Of a stretch of 64,000 nt of DNA, positions 7,792 to 17,397 are shown piece by piece. Origin of the DNA: Planctomycetota bacterium (GTDB lineage Bacteria; Planctomycetota; UBA8108; UBA1146). Position numbers and translations under genes: made by a program. Under the pieces are notes generated by a model, which worked only from the letters and a program-made list of their open reading frames with translations, was not told the origin of the DNA and ran no database searches. Numbering within the stretch: position 1 is the first letter of the stretch; each line of letters begins with the position of its first letter. The DNA lies in assembly GCA_016776905.1 (NCBI GenBank), contig JADHSM010000010.1:62001-126000 (forward strand), written 5' to 3'.

Positions 7792-10700
7792 TCAGGCAGT
7801 TGTCGAAGTCTGGTTTTGTCGAGGCAATAAGAACCCCATCAATCCACAATGTGCTTCAATCAGAGATTTGCCTTCTGCGCTTTCCAGAACGCTCGCATCG
7901 GGATCTGCAATATAGGCCAGTGCCCTCACTTTGCCCTCTGACCTGAGAGGCATGACACATAGACTCTGCATTCCGGATTTATAGAGACACTCCAGAGTTT
8001 GGGTTCTGGGCTCATCCACGATCCTTTTCGCGAGGACGCCTTTACCGCTATCCCAGACGTCCTCGACGAGAGACAACGCTATTCGGTCTTTATGACCCTT
8101 CAGTGGCTTCCCGGAGGCATCGACTCCGAAGGCTACGTGAACTTCGTCTCCTCTGCGAGTTAAGATCCATCCTTGCTGTCCGCGTATGGCTCGAACCAGG
8201 GCAGACAGAGACTTCGGAATAATGACTCTTGGAACAGGTGTCAGTGCGGCTTCTCCGAGAAGAGTGGTCACTCTCATCATTTCGGCAGAAAGGCGTTCCT
8301 GCTCACGATGGATGTAAACTGAACTCTCTGAAGCCATTCCTTCTTCGAGATCCTCTAGAACGGTATCAGAGCTGATTTCTTCCGTGAGAACCTCTTTAAC
8401 TTCGCGTCCACCTTCAAGTCCTGTTCCGACTTGCTGGCTCTCAAGATAGGGAGCCCGTAAATGATTGGGAAGCGACTCAGAGACCGCCTGATGTAATCGA
8501 TCACACTGCTGATATGACTGACGAGCATCGTCCAGTTTTCTCTGTTCCACCTGAAGCTCAGCAATCTGATTCATAATTCGAATACGAAGATCTAAGTCTG
8601 ATCTTTCACGGGATCCTTTTTCAACCGCCTCAAACTTCTCAAGGCTTGTCTCTGGATCTTGATTCAACGCCGAGTCGATACAGGCCTCTAGATATTGGAT
8701 CTCTAGAGATAATCTACGCTGGGAAATATCTTCATTGACATAACGTAGTCGATCCAAAATATCAGTCGCCTGTTGGGTTTTCCCCTGCTCAATATTTAGG
8801 TACACCAATTCTAAAAGACATTCAGCGAGCCCTATCCCTTTACCGGATCTCGAATGAACTCCATATGCCCTGAGTAAATCACTTTCCGCAGCATGGAGAT
8901 CTCCAGTGATCCGTCGTATTTTTCCTCGTATCAAATAGTTTCTCGTACTGAGATATCTCATATTGAGTTGCTGACTGAGTTCTCTCGAGATCTCCACCTT
9001 TTCAAGACCTAGAGAAAGATCACCGCAACGCATCAAAGCCTCCGCTTGATGATGCAGTGCAAGAGCCCGACCTGAACGATCACCCGACTCTTCTGTTGAT
9101 TGGATGACTTGATCAACGATCCCCAGTGCTTCTGCGATCTGCCCATCCGCCAAATATGCACCGCAAAGCGCATTGAGTGATCGGGTGACTCCAGTAGAAG
9201 CCTCCAGATCTTCATGAATCTCGAGCGCTTGTCGGTGGAAATCAATCGCTTGCGAAACTTCTCCCCTGGCTTGGGAAGCATGCCCAATGTTGGCCAGGAA
9301 AAACGCTTTTTCAGCGCTTGCGTCGTCATCGTCTAATAGAGACAACCCCTCGGCACTGATCTTAAGCGCTCGATCATAATCGCCAGTACAGTATTGAATC
9401 CATGCCAAAGAACCTAGGACTCGAAGTTGCTCATTTCCCCTCACTTCTTCATCCAGTCTCATGACGATGTCAGCGGATTCTCTCAACCATCTCAGGGCGG
9501 AAGGGTAATCCCCCAAAATCTCATCGATTCTGCCCAGTTTCCTGAGGGCACGCACTCGATACATTTCAAGCTCAACACACCCATCTTCTCGTTCGATCTT
9601 CTTCGATTCGATTTCATGAAATGAAGTTTTTGCAAGATCAAGGTCACCGAGCACTATCGCGGCGTCACCCATCTTTTCTCGAATCGCAAATCGTTCCTGA
9701 TGATGATCATCCGTATCTGTAAGACGACAAAGTGCTTGTTGGTAATGCTCCAGGGCTTTTCCATGAGCATGAACGACTTGCATCGCCTCACCGGCCGCTA
9801 GCAAATGCTCTAACGCTTTCTCAGGACAGTCCGATCTCTGGAAGTGATACGAAAGATCTTCCCGAACACCCGAAAGATCCGCGGAATGAAACTCCTCAAT
9901 CCCCTCGGCAAGAAGTCCGTGCAAGCGTCTTGATTCGGCCGGTGGAATATCACGAATAATGATTTCCTGAAGCTTTGGCTGCAGAATGGCATACGTCGGG
10001 CGACCAGAATCTAAACTTCTCGAAACCATTCCCCTCGCGTCGAGTTCACGGAGATCCGATCTCAATGTTTCTTTAAATCCGTTGATGAACTCCAGTAACT
10101 TTACAGGGGCAGATTTCCCATGCAGCGCGAGCAACCGCAGAAGACTACGTGGCTTTTCAGCAAGAAGCCTTACTCTTCTATGGAGAACTTGGTGAATACC
10201 CGCTGGAAGTTCAACGCGTGATAACTCACCACCTCCGCGAATAGTCCAGCCCTCTGAGTTTCTGTGAATGATGCCTTCTTCTTGCAACACCTTGAGCATC
10301 TCGACAAGGAATAGTGGATTGCCTGCGGTTCTTTCCTCAAGTCTGTCAAGAAATGTTGCAGGGATCGCTTCGACCTGTAGAACATGTTGAATCAGTTCTG
10401 CGATCTGAGGGCGGCCAAATCTCTTTAATACAAGTTCATCGACAACGCTCTGGTCTCTGTATTTGTCTATAAATTCTTGCAGTGCAGGAGATCTCTGATC
10501 GTCATCTCGCATCGTCAACACAACAAGTATTTTACTTTCAGAGTTCGATTTTAAAATTCGCTCCGTAAGCCTATCAAGAAGTGCGACCGTTGGATCGTCA
10601 GCCCAATGAAGATTATTGATGACCACCACAGAAGGTTTCTCTCGTGAGGCCAACTCCATAAAGCGGGCGACTTCATCCACAAAGTTTTGAGAAAAGCCCT

Positions 10701-12030
10701 CGGGACGATCATCGAGATCATCGGAAGAACTTCCAGCTCTCAATCTGGGACAAAGACGTTGGAGCATTTTTCCATGGTTCTTGAATAACTCAGAACCCAA
10801 ACCAGCAGACAACGACATTTGCTCAAGAATCGTTTTAAATGGCTGATAAGCTTGCTGACCTGACTCTAGGCAATGCCCCGTAAACACGGGCATCTCTCGT
10901 AGTTTCAAATGATGAGAAAACTCATCGATCAATCGACTCTTCCCGATGCCAATCTCTCCTGAGACCAGGAGTAGCGGGCGAGATCTGTCAGTTTCATGGG
11001 GATCTCCTCCCTCACGAAGAGCAAGGCCTGTATTTCTTTCGACACCATCTCGAAGATATTCCAATTCAAATCTTCTACCAATTAACCTATTACTATGCAG
11101 ATATGAATTTTGAGTCTCCGCTGTCTCTGCCTGCCAATGTCTTCCTGCTCCAGCACTGACTGCCTGAATTATTTCTCGGGCAGTAGAAAAACGAAGTTCA
11201 GGATCTTTTTCAAGCAACTTAATGATGATCTCTACGAGATACTGCGGCTCTCCCGAAAGATCATTGCGAATATCTTCTCTCCATCGACCTTCGATTCTGC
11301 CGACAGACACTCCTTCAGCAGAAACAAAGGGCAATCTGCCGCACATGATCTGATAGAGCGAGACGCCAAATGAATAGAGGTCTGCACGTCTATCAGGGGT
11401 TCCACCCTCAATGATTTCAGGTGCGACATAGTGCATTGTTCCTTTGATCGCAAAATCAAAAGTGCCGGTTATTTTTTCGGCAAGACCGAAATCGATTAAC
11501 TTGGCAACTGGTGGCCCTAAACATTTATCAGTCGAGGCATCTTTATTTAGATCTTGGACAACTTTCGAAGAATCTTCTCCGCCAAATTGCCTCGTTCTTG
11601 TCACGAGGATATTGTCAGGTTTGATATCGAAATGAACATATCCCTGGGAATGGATGTATTCCAAAGCACGACATATCTGAACGATGACATCGAGGAACTC
11701 CGCTTCTTCAAAGGAAGTGGACGCACCCAAAAAATCATCACCTCTGATGAACTCACTCACGATAAACCAGTCGTGACTCTCCTGAACTCGGCCAAAGTCA
11801 TGGACCCTCGCCAGATTAGGATGAATCAGTCGAGTCAGAGCTTCATATTCAATTTTCGACCATTCTTCGGAGTCCTCAAGGCGTTCTGATCGAAGGACCT
11901 TGAGTGCAACCTTGCGGCGTACCCTTGTCAGGTCTTCGCAGAGATACACCGTGCCCATTGCTCCTGCACCTAGTTGGCGAAGGACGCGATATCGACCATT
12001 GATACAATCTTCTGAATGGAAGGAACCCAT
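7792..12030 (-). CDS. giant Ser/Thr protein kinase - AAA/STAND ATPase - TPR - GAF-like multidomain protein (1412 aa)
   Basis: YRVLRQLGAGAMGTVYL, HFDIKPDNILV, LIDFGLAEK (kinase); LLLVSGEIGIGKSRLIDEF (Walker A); many TPR-like repeats; C-terminal GAF-like segment. Confidence 0.88.
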   Translation of the reverse strand: MGSFHSEDCINGRYRVLRQLGAGAMGTVYLCEDLTRVRRKVALKVLRSERLEDSEEWSKIEYEALTRLIHPNLARVHDFGRVQESHDWFIVSEFIRGDDFLGASTSFEEAEFLDVIVQICRALEYIHSQGYVHFDIKPDNILVTRTRQFGGEDSSKVVQDLNKDASTDKCLGPPVAKLIDFGLAEKITGTFDFAIKGTMHYVAPEIIEGGTPDRRADLYSFGVSLYQIMCGRLPFVSAEGVSVGRIEGRWREDIRNDLSGEPQYLVEIIIKLLEKDPELRFSTAREIIQAVSAGAGRHWQAETAETQNSYLHSNRLIGRRFELEYLRDGVERNTGLALREGGDPHETDRSRPLLLVSGEIGIGKSRLIDEFSHHLKLREMPVFTGHCLESGQQAYQPFKTILEQMSLSAGLGSELFKNHGKMLQRLCPRLRAGSSSDDLDDRPEGFSQNFVDEVARFMELASREKPSVVVINNLHWADDPTVALLDRLTERILKSNSESKILVVLTMRDDDQRSPALQEFIDKYRDQSVVDELVLKRFGRPQIAELIQHVLQVEAIPATFLDRLEERTAGNPLFLVEMLKVLQEEGIIHRNSEGWTIRGGGELSRVELPAGIHQVLHRRVRLLAEKPRSLLRLLALHGKSAPVKLLEFINGFKETLRSDLRELDARGMVSRSLDSGRPTYAILQPKLQEIIIRDIPPAESRRLHGLLAEGIEEFHSADLSGVREDLSYHFQRSDCPEKALEHLLAAGEAMQVVHAHGKALEHYQQALCRLTDTDDHHQERFAIREKMGDAAIVLGDLDLAKTSFHEIESKKIEREDGCVELEMYRVRALRKLGRIDEILGDYPSALRWLRESADIVMRLDEEVRGNEQLRVLGSLAWIQYCTGDYDRALKISAEGLSLLDDDDASAEKAFFLANIGHASQARGEVSQAIDFHRQALEIHEDLEASTGVTRSLNALCGAYLADGQIAEALGIVDQVIQSTEESGDRSGRALALHHQAEALMRCGDLSLGLEKVEISRELSQQLNMRYLSTRNYLIRGKIRRITGDLHAAESDLLRAYGVHSRSGKGIGLAECLLELVYLNIEQGKTQQATDILDRLRYVNEDISQRRLSLEIQYLEACIDSALNQDPETSLEKFEAVEKGSRERSDLDLRIRIMNQIAELQVEQRKLDDARQSYQQCDRLHQAVSESLPNHLRAPYLESQQVGTGLEGGREVKEVLTEEISSDTVLEDLEEGMASESSVYIHREQERLSAEMMRVTTLLGEAALTPVPRVIIPKSLSALVRAIRGQQGWILTRRGDEVHVAFGVDASGKPLKGHKDRIALSLVEDVWDSGKGVLAKRIVDEPRTQTLECLYKSGMQSLCVMPLRSEGKVRALAYIADPDASVLESAEGKSLIEAHCGLMGFLLPRQNQTSTTA

Positions 12031-12181
12031 GTTTCCCCAGGAACGGGGCTCCAGGGCATTCGAGATGCCTACCGTTCCAAAGAAGAATACGACAGATCAG
12101 GGAATTGGGCCGACAGGGGTCGCTAAAACGCCATTATTCGGCCTCTATCGACCAATATCAGATGTAATGAAAAAAAATGAC

Positions 12182-12727
12182 TTAGCGAACCTGACGGAAT
12201 GGGTCCTCTTGCTCGATGGCCACCTGGAGAGCATCCACCTTTTTAAACCAAAGCTGAGCAGCGTCTAATATCGCGGATCCCTTTTCAGGATTGTTACGAA
12301 ACTCGTCCTGAACTCGCTTCAAACTTGATTCCGCTTTACCCAGAACACCCTGGGCCAATTCTTGCCAATAGTTTTTTATGCTGTTGTCGCTGACAGCGCG
12401 AGAACGGTCGTAATAATTTTTCGCCCGATCATCCACCCAGTACTGAACTCGGTTCAGAATGATTCCGGCTTCTTGAGTCGTCATCTGAGGTACAAATTTA
12501 TCGATACTACGATAGACATCTGCTTGCTCGGAATTCATCTCTTTAGATCCACCAAATGGCATTCCAATAAATGACAATACAATAAGTGTCACCACTGGTA
12601 ATCCCACGAGGCCGCAAACCCCGATCAAGAGGTCTCCCATATCAAGGTCATCCTCTTCTGCCCTGATGACAGGAGGCTTCCCTTCACCTTTTTGAGGTGC
12701 AGATCTTGTTGGCTTTTTCGTTGCCAA
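12182..12727 (-). CDS. hypothetical single-TM protein
   Basis: ORF track; TM LLIGVCGLVGLPVVTLIVLSFIG; adjacent similar-architecture gene. Confidence 0.65.
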   Translation of the reverse strand: MATKKPTRSAPQKGEGKPPVIRAEEDDLDMGDLLIGVCGLVGLPVVTLIVLSFIGMPFGGSKEMNSEQADVYRSIDKFVPQMTTQEAGIILNRVQYWVDDRAKNYYDRSRAVSDNSIKNYWQELAQGVLGKAESSLKRVQDEFRNNPEKGSAILDAAQLWFKKVDALQVAIEQEDPFRQVR

Positions 12728-12735
12728 TCTAACTC

Positions 12736-13236
12736 CTAGTCTTCAGTAAACATGGGAGCAACTTTACTGAGGTCCCCGATGATGGTTTGAATCTTGGAGA
12801 AGTCAGAATTATATCCTGAAAACTCTGGCGGAAGAATACCCTCAGGAGTTCTCACCTCTGCGAGCATCTCACGTAACTTTTGCTGTGTACCACTCGAGAA
12901 GTCCATAGCCTTTTGCCATTCTCTGGCAAACTTCTTCGAATCATCGTCACTCCGCATTTGAACGACTTTTCTGGCCATAACTTGAGACTGAGATATATCT
13001 CTCTGAATGGCCCTATATTCTTTGTCGCTCGTAGTCTCTTCAATGATGATTTTGGCCTCTGTGGGTCTGTTCAAAATGCTATATGCAAAAATGGAGACGG
13101 TTGAGATCAACAACACAAGAGTGACGATCACCACAGCAGGATGAGCACCCTTCTTGGCTTTCGGCTTATAAGCCGGACGATCCTCAGATCCGGAATCGGA
13201 TCGGTCCCTTTGGGGACGACGACGAGCTCTGTTCAA
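12736..13236 (-). CDS. hypothetical single-TM protein
   Basis: ORF track; basic N-terminus, TM AVVIVTLVLLISTVSIFAYSIL. Confidence 0.65.
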   Translation of the reverse strand: MNRARRRPQRDRSDSGSEDRPAYKPKAKKGAHPAVVIVTLVLLISTVSIFAYSILNRPTEAKIIIEETTSDKEYRAIQRDISQSQVMARKVVQMRSDDDSKKFAREWQKAMDFSSGTQQKLREMLAEVRTPEGILPPEFSGYNSDFSKIQTIIGDLSKVAPMFTED

Positions 13237-13365
13237 AAGACATTTCCTTCCGAGATTTTTCAGTCGCCCAGAGCCCCGGAGTAATCACTCCAAAGGGCCC
13301 TTCCCCGGGACAACTGAATCAATCCGGATGGTAGCCACTCACCCCGCCACGGTCAACTTGACCGA

Positions 13366-14355
13366 TCAGGTGGGGATACAGAGTATTGCCCAACTCTCAG
13401 AAGCTGATTTAAGGTGAAATTCACCTTCTCCGGGAAGCAATAGGCGAACTGAGCCTTCATACAGTCGCTCTCCGTGGCTCTCTGCTGAACCCGAAAGAAT
13501 ACAGAGGATCGAACTTCGATCCTCAGGGATGTCCAATTGACCCTCCCATGGTCCCTTCAGCTCAAAAACCTGATAAGGAGAAGCCGCTATTCTGAGCTGC
13601 CACCCTCCCTGCGATTCTGGATTCACGGGGATCACATCTGTGGAATCCTGCTCAGGTGGGTCTAACTGTAGAGCCATTTCGAGATGAAGTTCTCTGGGGT
13701 TCCCATCCAGTCCCACATTATTTCCGTCATGGATTCTGAATGTGACATCACTGGGCTGCTGGATTTCCGCCAGGACTATTCCCGCACCGATGGAATGCAC
13801 TGTCCTCGGAGGAATATGAAGTATGTCACCTCTCTTCACAGGGACTTTATTGAGAGCTTCTTCAACACACTCTCCTTTAGCCGCTGCTTCAGATAATTTT
13901 TTCATATCCCAGTTCGCAGAGAATCCGACTCTGACAAACGCTTCTGGATTCGCGTCTAAGATGATCCAAGATTCTTCCTTACCCGTAGATCCTAATCCTC
14001 TGTATTTTGAAAACGCATCATCGGGATGAACCTGAACGGATAGTTCCGTATTGGCATCGAGAAACTTAAAGAGTAATGGGAACTCTGACTCAGCAGCCTC
14101 ACCACCCCATGATGGTCCTAAGATTTTTTCGGGTGAGGCTTTTATCAGGTCAGAGAGTAGCAATCCATCGTGCACTCCTGAGTTGATTCTTGAGTGTCGA
14201 CTGTGATCTCCAACTGTAGAAACAAGCCAAAGTTCTCCCAGAGGAAGAACGGACTCAGCACCGGGAAGCAAATAAGGGAGGAGTTTTTTTCCTCCCCATG
14301 GCTTACTCACAGGCACGGGATCCAGCTTGAGAGCCTCCCGCTGAAGAGGGCTCAA
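13366..14355 (-). CDS. manA: mannose-6-phosphate isomerase class I (cupin)
   Basis: PWGGKKL, FPLLFKFLDANTELSVQVHPDD, GDILHIPPRTVHSIGAGIVLAEIQQPSDVTFRIHD. Confidence 0.9.
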   Translation of the reverse strand: MSPLQREALKLDPVPVSKPWGGKKLLPYLLPGAESVLPLGELWLVSTVGDHSRHSRINSGVHDGLLLSDLIKASPEKILGPSWGGEAAESEFPLLFKFLDANTELSVQVHPDDAFSKYRGLGSTGKEESWIILDANPEAFVRVGFSANWDMKKLSEAAAKGECVEEALNKVPVKRGDILHIPPRTVHSIGAGIVLAEIQQPSDVTFRIHDGNNVGLDGNPRELHLEMALQLDPPEQDSTDVIPVNPESQGGWQLRIAASPYQVFELKGPWEGQLDIPEDRSSILCILSGSAESHGERLYEGSVRLLLPGEGEFHLKSASESWAILCIPT

Positions 14356-16046
14356 GCCGTCTCCAACGTATTCGCTTCGACGACCATGGCCCTTGCTTCC
14401 TCTAGCGATCTCTCAGTAGCCCTGTCGCCTCGAAGCATCGAAGCCAGTTCACGAATACGGTCCTCGCCCTCTAGAGATTCTAGGAACGTACTGGTCTTTC
14501 CGCCGTCGACCTGTTTGACAACCTTATGTTGCCACATGCCATGACATGCCACCTGGGGAAGATGGGTCACACACAAAACCTGATGACTCTCTCCGATTTG
14601 CCTCAGTTTTTGTCCGATAGCGAAACCCATTCGCCCTCCGACATTGCTGTCGATTTCGTCAAAAACAAGAGTTTCCGTACCGGTGACACCGGCCAAAGTT
14701 TTCACCAAAGCCAACATCACTCTTGAAAGTTCTCCACCACTCGCGACCTCTGCGAGTGGACGAACAGGCTCCCCGGGATTGGCACTGAAACAAATGCGGA
14801 ATTGATCTGCACCTTTTTCATCCATCCCATTCCAGTAACGGGTTCCCTCTAGGGGGCTCAACTCGCCTACAATTTTAGCTTTTTCCAAGCCCAAATCTTT
14901 TAACTCATCTGAACAATACCGAGTGAGTTGCTGAATAATTTTCACTCGTGCTTCAGTGAGTAATCGAGTGCCCTCTTTTAATTGGTCCACACATCGACTC
15001 AACCCCGCATGCAGATCTGGGAGTTCTTCTGAATCTCCAGAAATCTGTTGCTGTTCGTTTCGACATTCAGCCAGATATGACAACAAATCCTCTTCGGGTC
15101 GATGATACTTCTCTTCCAATGTCACAATTTGATCGAGCCGACGGCTTTTTTGATCCAGAGCGACGGGATCCATATCCAAATCGGCATCGATGCCAGATAA
15201 CTCACGCAATGAATCTTCTAATAAACTTCTCGATTGAATACATCCTTCAAGAAGCGCTGCTATTCCTGGATGTAATTGTTCAAAGCCACGGAGATCTCTC
15301 TCGGTAGATCCCAAGGAATCCAATACACAGCCGTCTTTATCAAGAATCCTCGTCCTCGCTCCTGCAATAGCAGCAAGAACCCTATCCCGTTCTTCAAGAA
15401 GCTCTAACTCTTGCTCTAACGAGGCACGCTGGCCTTTTTTCAGAGAAGCTTGCTCCAATTCTTCAATCACATGTTCCAGAAAAAGAGCTCTGTCTCTTCG
15501 TTCCCGGCTACTTTCTTCGAGAGCCTGGATTCGCTTTTCTAGCTCTCTCGCTTCGTTCCAAGCAGAGGCATGAGCCTGACGTTTTTCCAGCAGCCCACCA
15601 AACCTGTCGAGTAACTCCAATTGGGTTTCCGATTGCAATAGCGTCAATGCTTGCCCTTGCCCAATCACCTCAATCAGAAAGGGCGCGATTCTTCTCAGAA
15701 CAGTGGTGGTTGATTCTCGACCATCGATCCGACAACGACTTCTGCCCTCTTTTGCAATTTCCCGCTCAATCAGCAGTTCCCCATCTTCGATAGAGAACCC
15801 GAGTTCTTCACTGATTTTTTGGCAGTTTGATTCGGAGAGCTGAAAAATACCACGGACGAATGCTCGAGAGGCTCCCCGTCTTATGACGTCAGTTCGGGTG
15901 CGCTCTCCTCGGAGAATCAGCATAGATGCCAGAAGCATCGATTTACCCACTCCAGTTTCACCACTCAACACATGCAGTCCTGAGCCCGGATCAAATTCTA
16001 TTTTTTCAATCAGGCCGAGGTCTTCCACGGATAGATGAACGAGCAT
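14352..16046 (-). CDS. recN: DNA repair protein RecN
   Basis: MLVHLSVEDLGLIEKIEFDPGSGLHVLSGETGVGKSMLL; ASGGELSRVMLALVKTLAG; LVFDEIDSNVGGRMGFAIGQKLRQIG; VLCVTHLPQVA. Confidence 0.95.
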   Translation of the reverse strand: MLVHLSVEDLGLIEKIEFDPGSGLHVLSGETGVGKSMLLASMLILRGERTRTDVIRRGASRAFVRGIFQLSESNCQKISEELGFSIEDGELLIEREIAKEGRSRCRIDGRESTTTVLRRIAPFLIEVIGQGQALTLLQSETQLELLDRFGGLLEKRQAHASAWNEARELEKRIQALEESSRERRDRALFLEHVIEELEQASLKKGQRASLEQELELLEERDRVLAAIAGARTRILDKDGCVLDSLGSTERDLRGFEQLHPGIAALLEGCIQSRSLLEDSLRELSGIDADLDMDPVALDQKSRRLDQIVTLEEKYHRPEEDLLSYLAECRNEQQQISGDSEELPDLHAGLSRCVDQLKEGTRLLTEARVKIIQQLTRYCSDELKDLGLEKAKIVGELSPLEGTRYWNGMDEKGADQFRICFSANPGEPVRPLAEVASGGELSRVMLALVKTLAGVTGTETLVFDEIDSNVGGRMGFAIGQKLRQIGESHQVLCVTHLPQVACHGMWQHKVVKQVDGGKTSTFLESLEGEDRIRELASMLRGDRATERSLEEARAMVVEANTLETA

Positions 16047-16060
16047 TGGTTTCCCCTTCG

Positions 16061-16426
16061 TTAGCCGACTCTGCAGCCGGGAGCGACCATTCCATCTGGC
16101 CCGAGCAATCGAACGACGCCTTCGTCTTCAACAGCCAAGAGCATACCGCGTGACTCCACACCCCGGATGGTCGCAGGTTCGAGATTCCATACCACGACGA
16201 TGGTTTTCCCTTTCAGCTCATCGCGGGTGTAGTGCGCTCTGACACCCGCAACGATTTGACGCTTCTCTGTTCCGCCATCTATCGTCAGGAGCCATAGCCG
16301 GTCTGCCTTCGGGTGAGGCTCTACTTCCAACACCTTTGCCGTTCTTAACTCTACTTTTGTGAAATCGTCGAAATTGATGGTTGGAATATCGTCTGAGGAT
16401 ACTTCGGCATCTGCGGATTCGTTCAT
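16061..16426 (-). CDS. stand-alone MetRS C-terminal / Trbp111-like tRNA-binding domain protein
   Basis: INFDDFTKVELRTAKVLEVEPHPKADRLWLLTIDGG..RQIVAGVRAHYTRDELKGKTIVVVWNLEPATIRGVESRGMLLA. Confidence 0.88.
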   Translation of the reverse strand: MNESADAEVSSDDIPTINFDDFTKVELRTAKVLEVEPHPKADRLWLLTIDGGTEKRQIVAGVRAHYTRDELKGKTIVVVWNLEPATIRGVESRGMLLAVEDEGVVRLLGPDGMVAPGCRVG

Positions 16427-16538
16427 GGGGTTCCCTCTCTGAATTGGATTCTATTAAAAGTCTGAACTGCACTTCTAATACTCAGGGGTTAGAGGTGCAA
16501 TCACCCGTCCCCATCTGAAAGCAAAACCCGGAAAGCAG

Positions 16539-16571
16539 AAAACTCCCTGCCGCTGCGCGACGGGGAGTTTT
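16539..16571 (-). terminator. rho-independent-like hairpin downstream of 16622-16990
   Basis: AAAACTCCC...GGGAGTTTT, long near-perfect stem with short loop, flanked by A/T. Confidence 0.65.
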
Positions 16572-16621
16572 CAACAAGAGTCACAAACTTCGAAATCTAA
16601 GGCATATCGTGGTGGTTACCC

Positions 16622-16990
16622 TCAAATTCCGTCGTTCACTAAGTTCTGAATCATTTCTTTTAACGCTGCGACATGTTCGGGCTTCTGAAGATCAAATCCC
16701 TGAATCAGTTCTTCTAGAACTTCAGGATCCTTAGATTCCACAGGGTTCTGGCCGTCAATATCATGAACCTGATCGGAAATCCCATCCGAGTTTTCCTCGA
16801 GAGGAATATCGTCTGCGATACGTCCACTGTCTTCGGAGCCTTCCGATTCGACAGGAGCGGTGGATCCATCAGGACCGTCGGGGCCATCAACACTGTCAGG
16901 GCCAGAAGGGCCGCCAAGACCAGAAGGGCCATCAGGACTCCCTGGACCCTCAATCTCCCCAGAACCAAAATCGATACTATCCATGCTCAT
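16622..16990 (-). CDS. small acidic protein with collagen-like Gly/Pro-rich N-terminal half
   Basis: GEIEGPGSPDGPSGLGGPSGPDSVDGPDGPDG followed by an acidic C-terminal half; terminator follows. Confidence 0.6.
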   Translation of the reverse strand: MSMDSIDFGSGEIEGPGSPDGPSGLGGPSGPDSVDGPDGPDGSTAPVESEGSEDSGRIADDIPLEENSDGISDQVHDIDGQNPVESKDPEVLEELIQGFDLQKPEHVAALKEMIQNLVNDGI

Positions 16991-17275
16991 CCATCCCTAC
17001 TTTCCCTTCGAGACCTGCTAAATAATAACTTCTTCAGGGTGTCCCGATACCCTGATATTGCAGCGCCGGCCTGCCGGAGGCCAAGATCATGGTGAAAGAT
17101 CCACGCGTACATTCGTCATCGACAGGAACATGAGGGTTCTTTAGCCTTTTTTTCAAAAAAGTCGGACTTCGCTCCTCTTCGAGCCTAACAAGCCACTCCT
17201 GTTAACCATAAACCATTTATTTAAAAGGATTTATGGAAAGAGAAACCGATAGCCCGTTCGCTGAATATAAAAAAA

Positions 17276-17306
17276 TCACCTTCTCCGGACCATCCGGAGA
17301 AGGTGA
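17276..17306 (-). terminator. rho-independent terminator of the 17398-19368 gene
   Basis: Perfect 14-bp stem TCACCTTCTCCGGA-CCA-TCCGGAGAAGGTGA flanked by A and T runs. Confidence 0.85.
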
Positions 17307-17397
17307 AAAATACATGTTCTTCGGTTCATTCGTACAGGACCCGCGTAATGCACGATGAGCCTTCAATGGAAGAACAATCTCTATCTCAATTGTTTCG

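Noticed and set aside
12054-12071. sigma54-like GG-N10-GC on the minus strand before the 1412-aa kinase
   Set aside because: Weak match; such pairs are expected about once per 200-bp region by chance, and the leader would be only about 14 nt.
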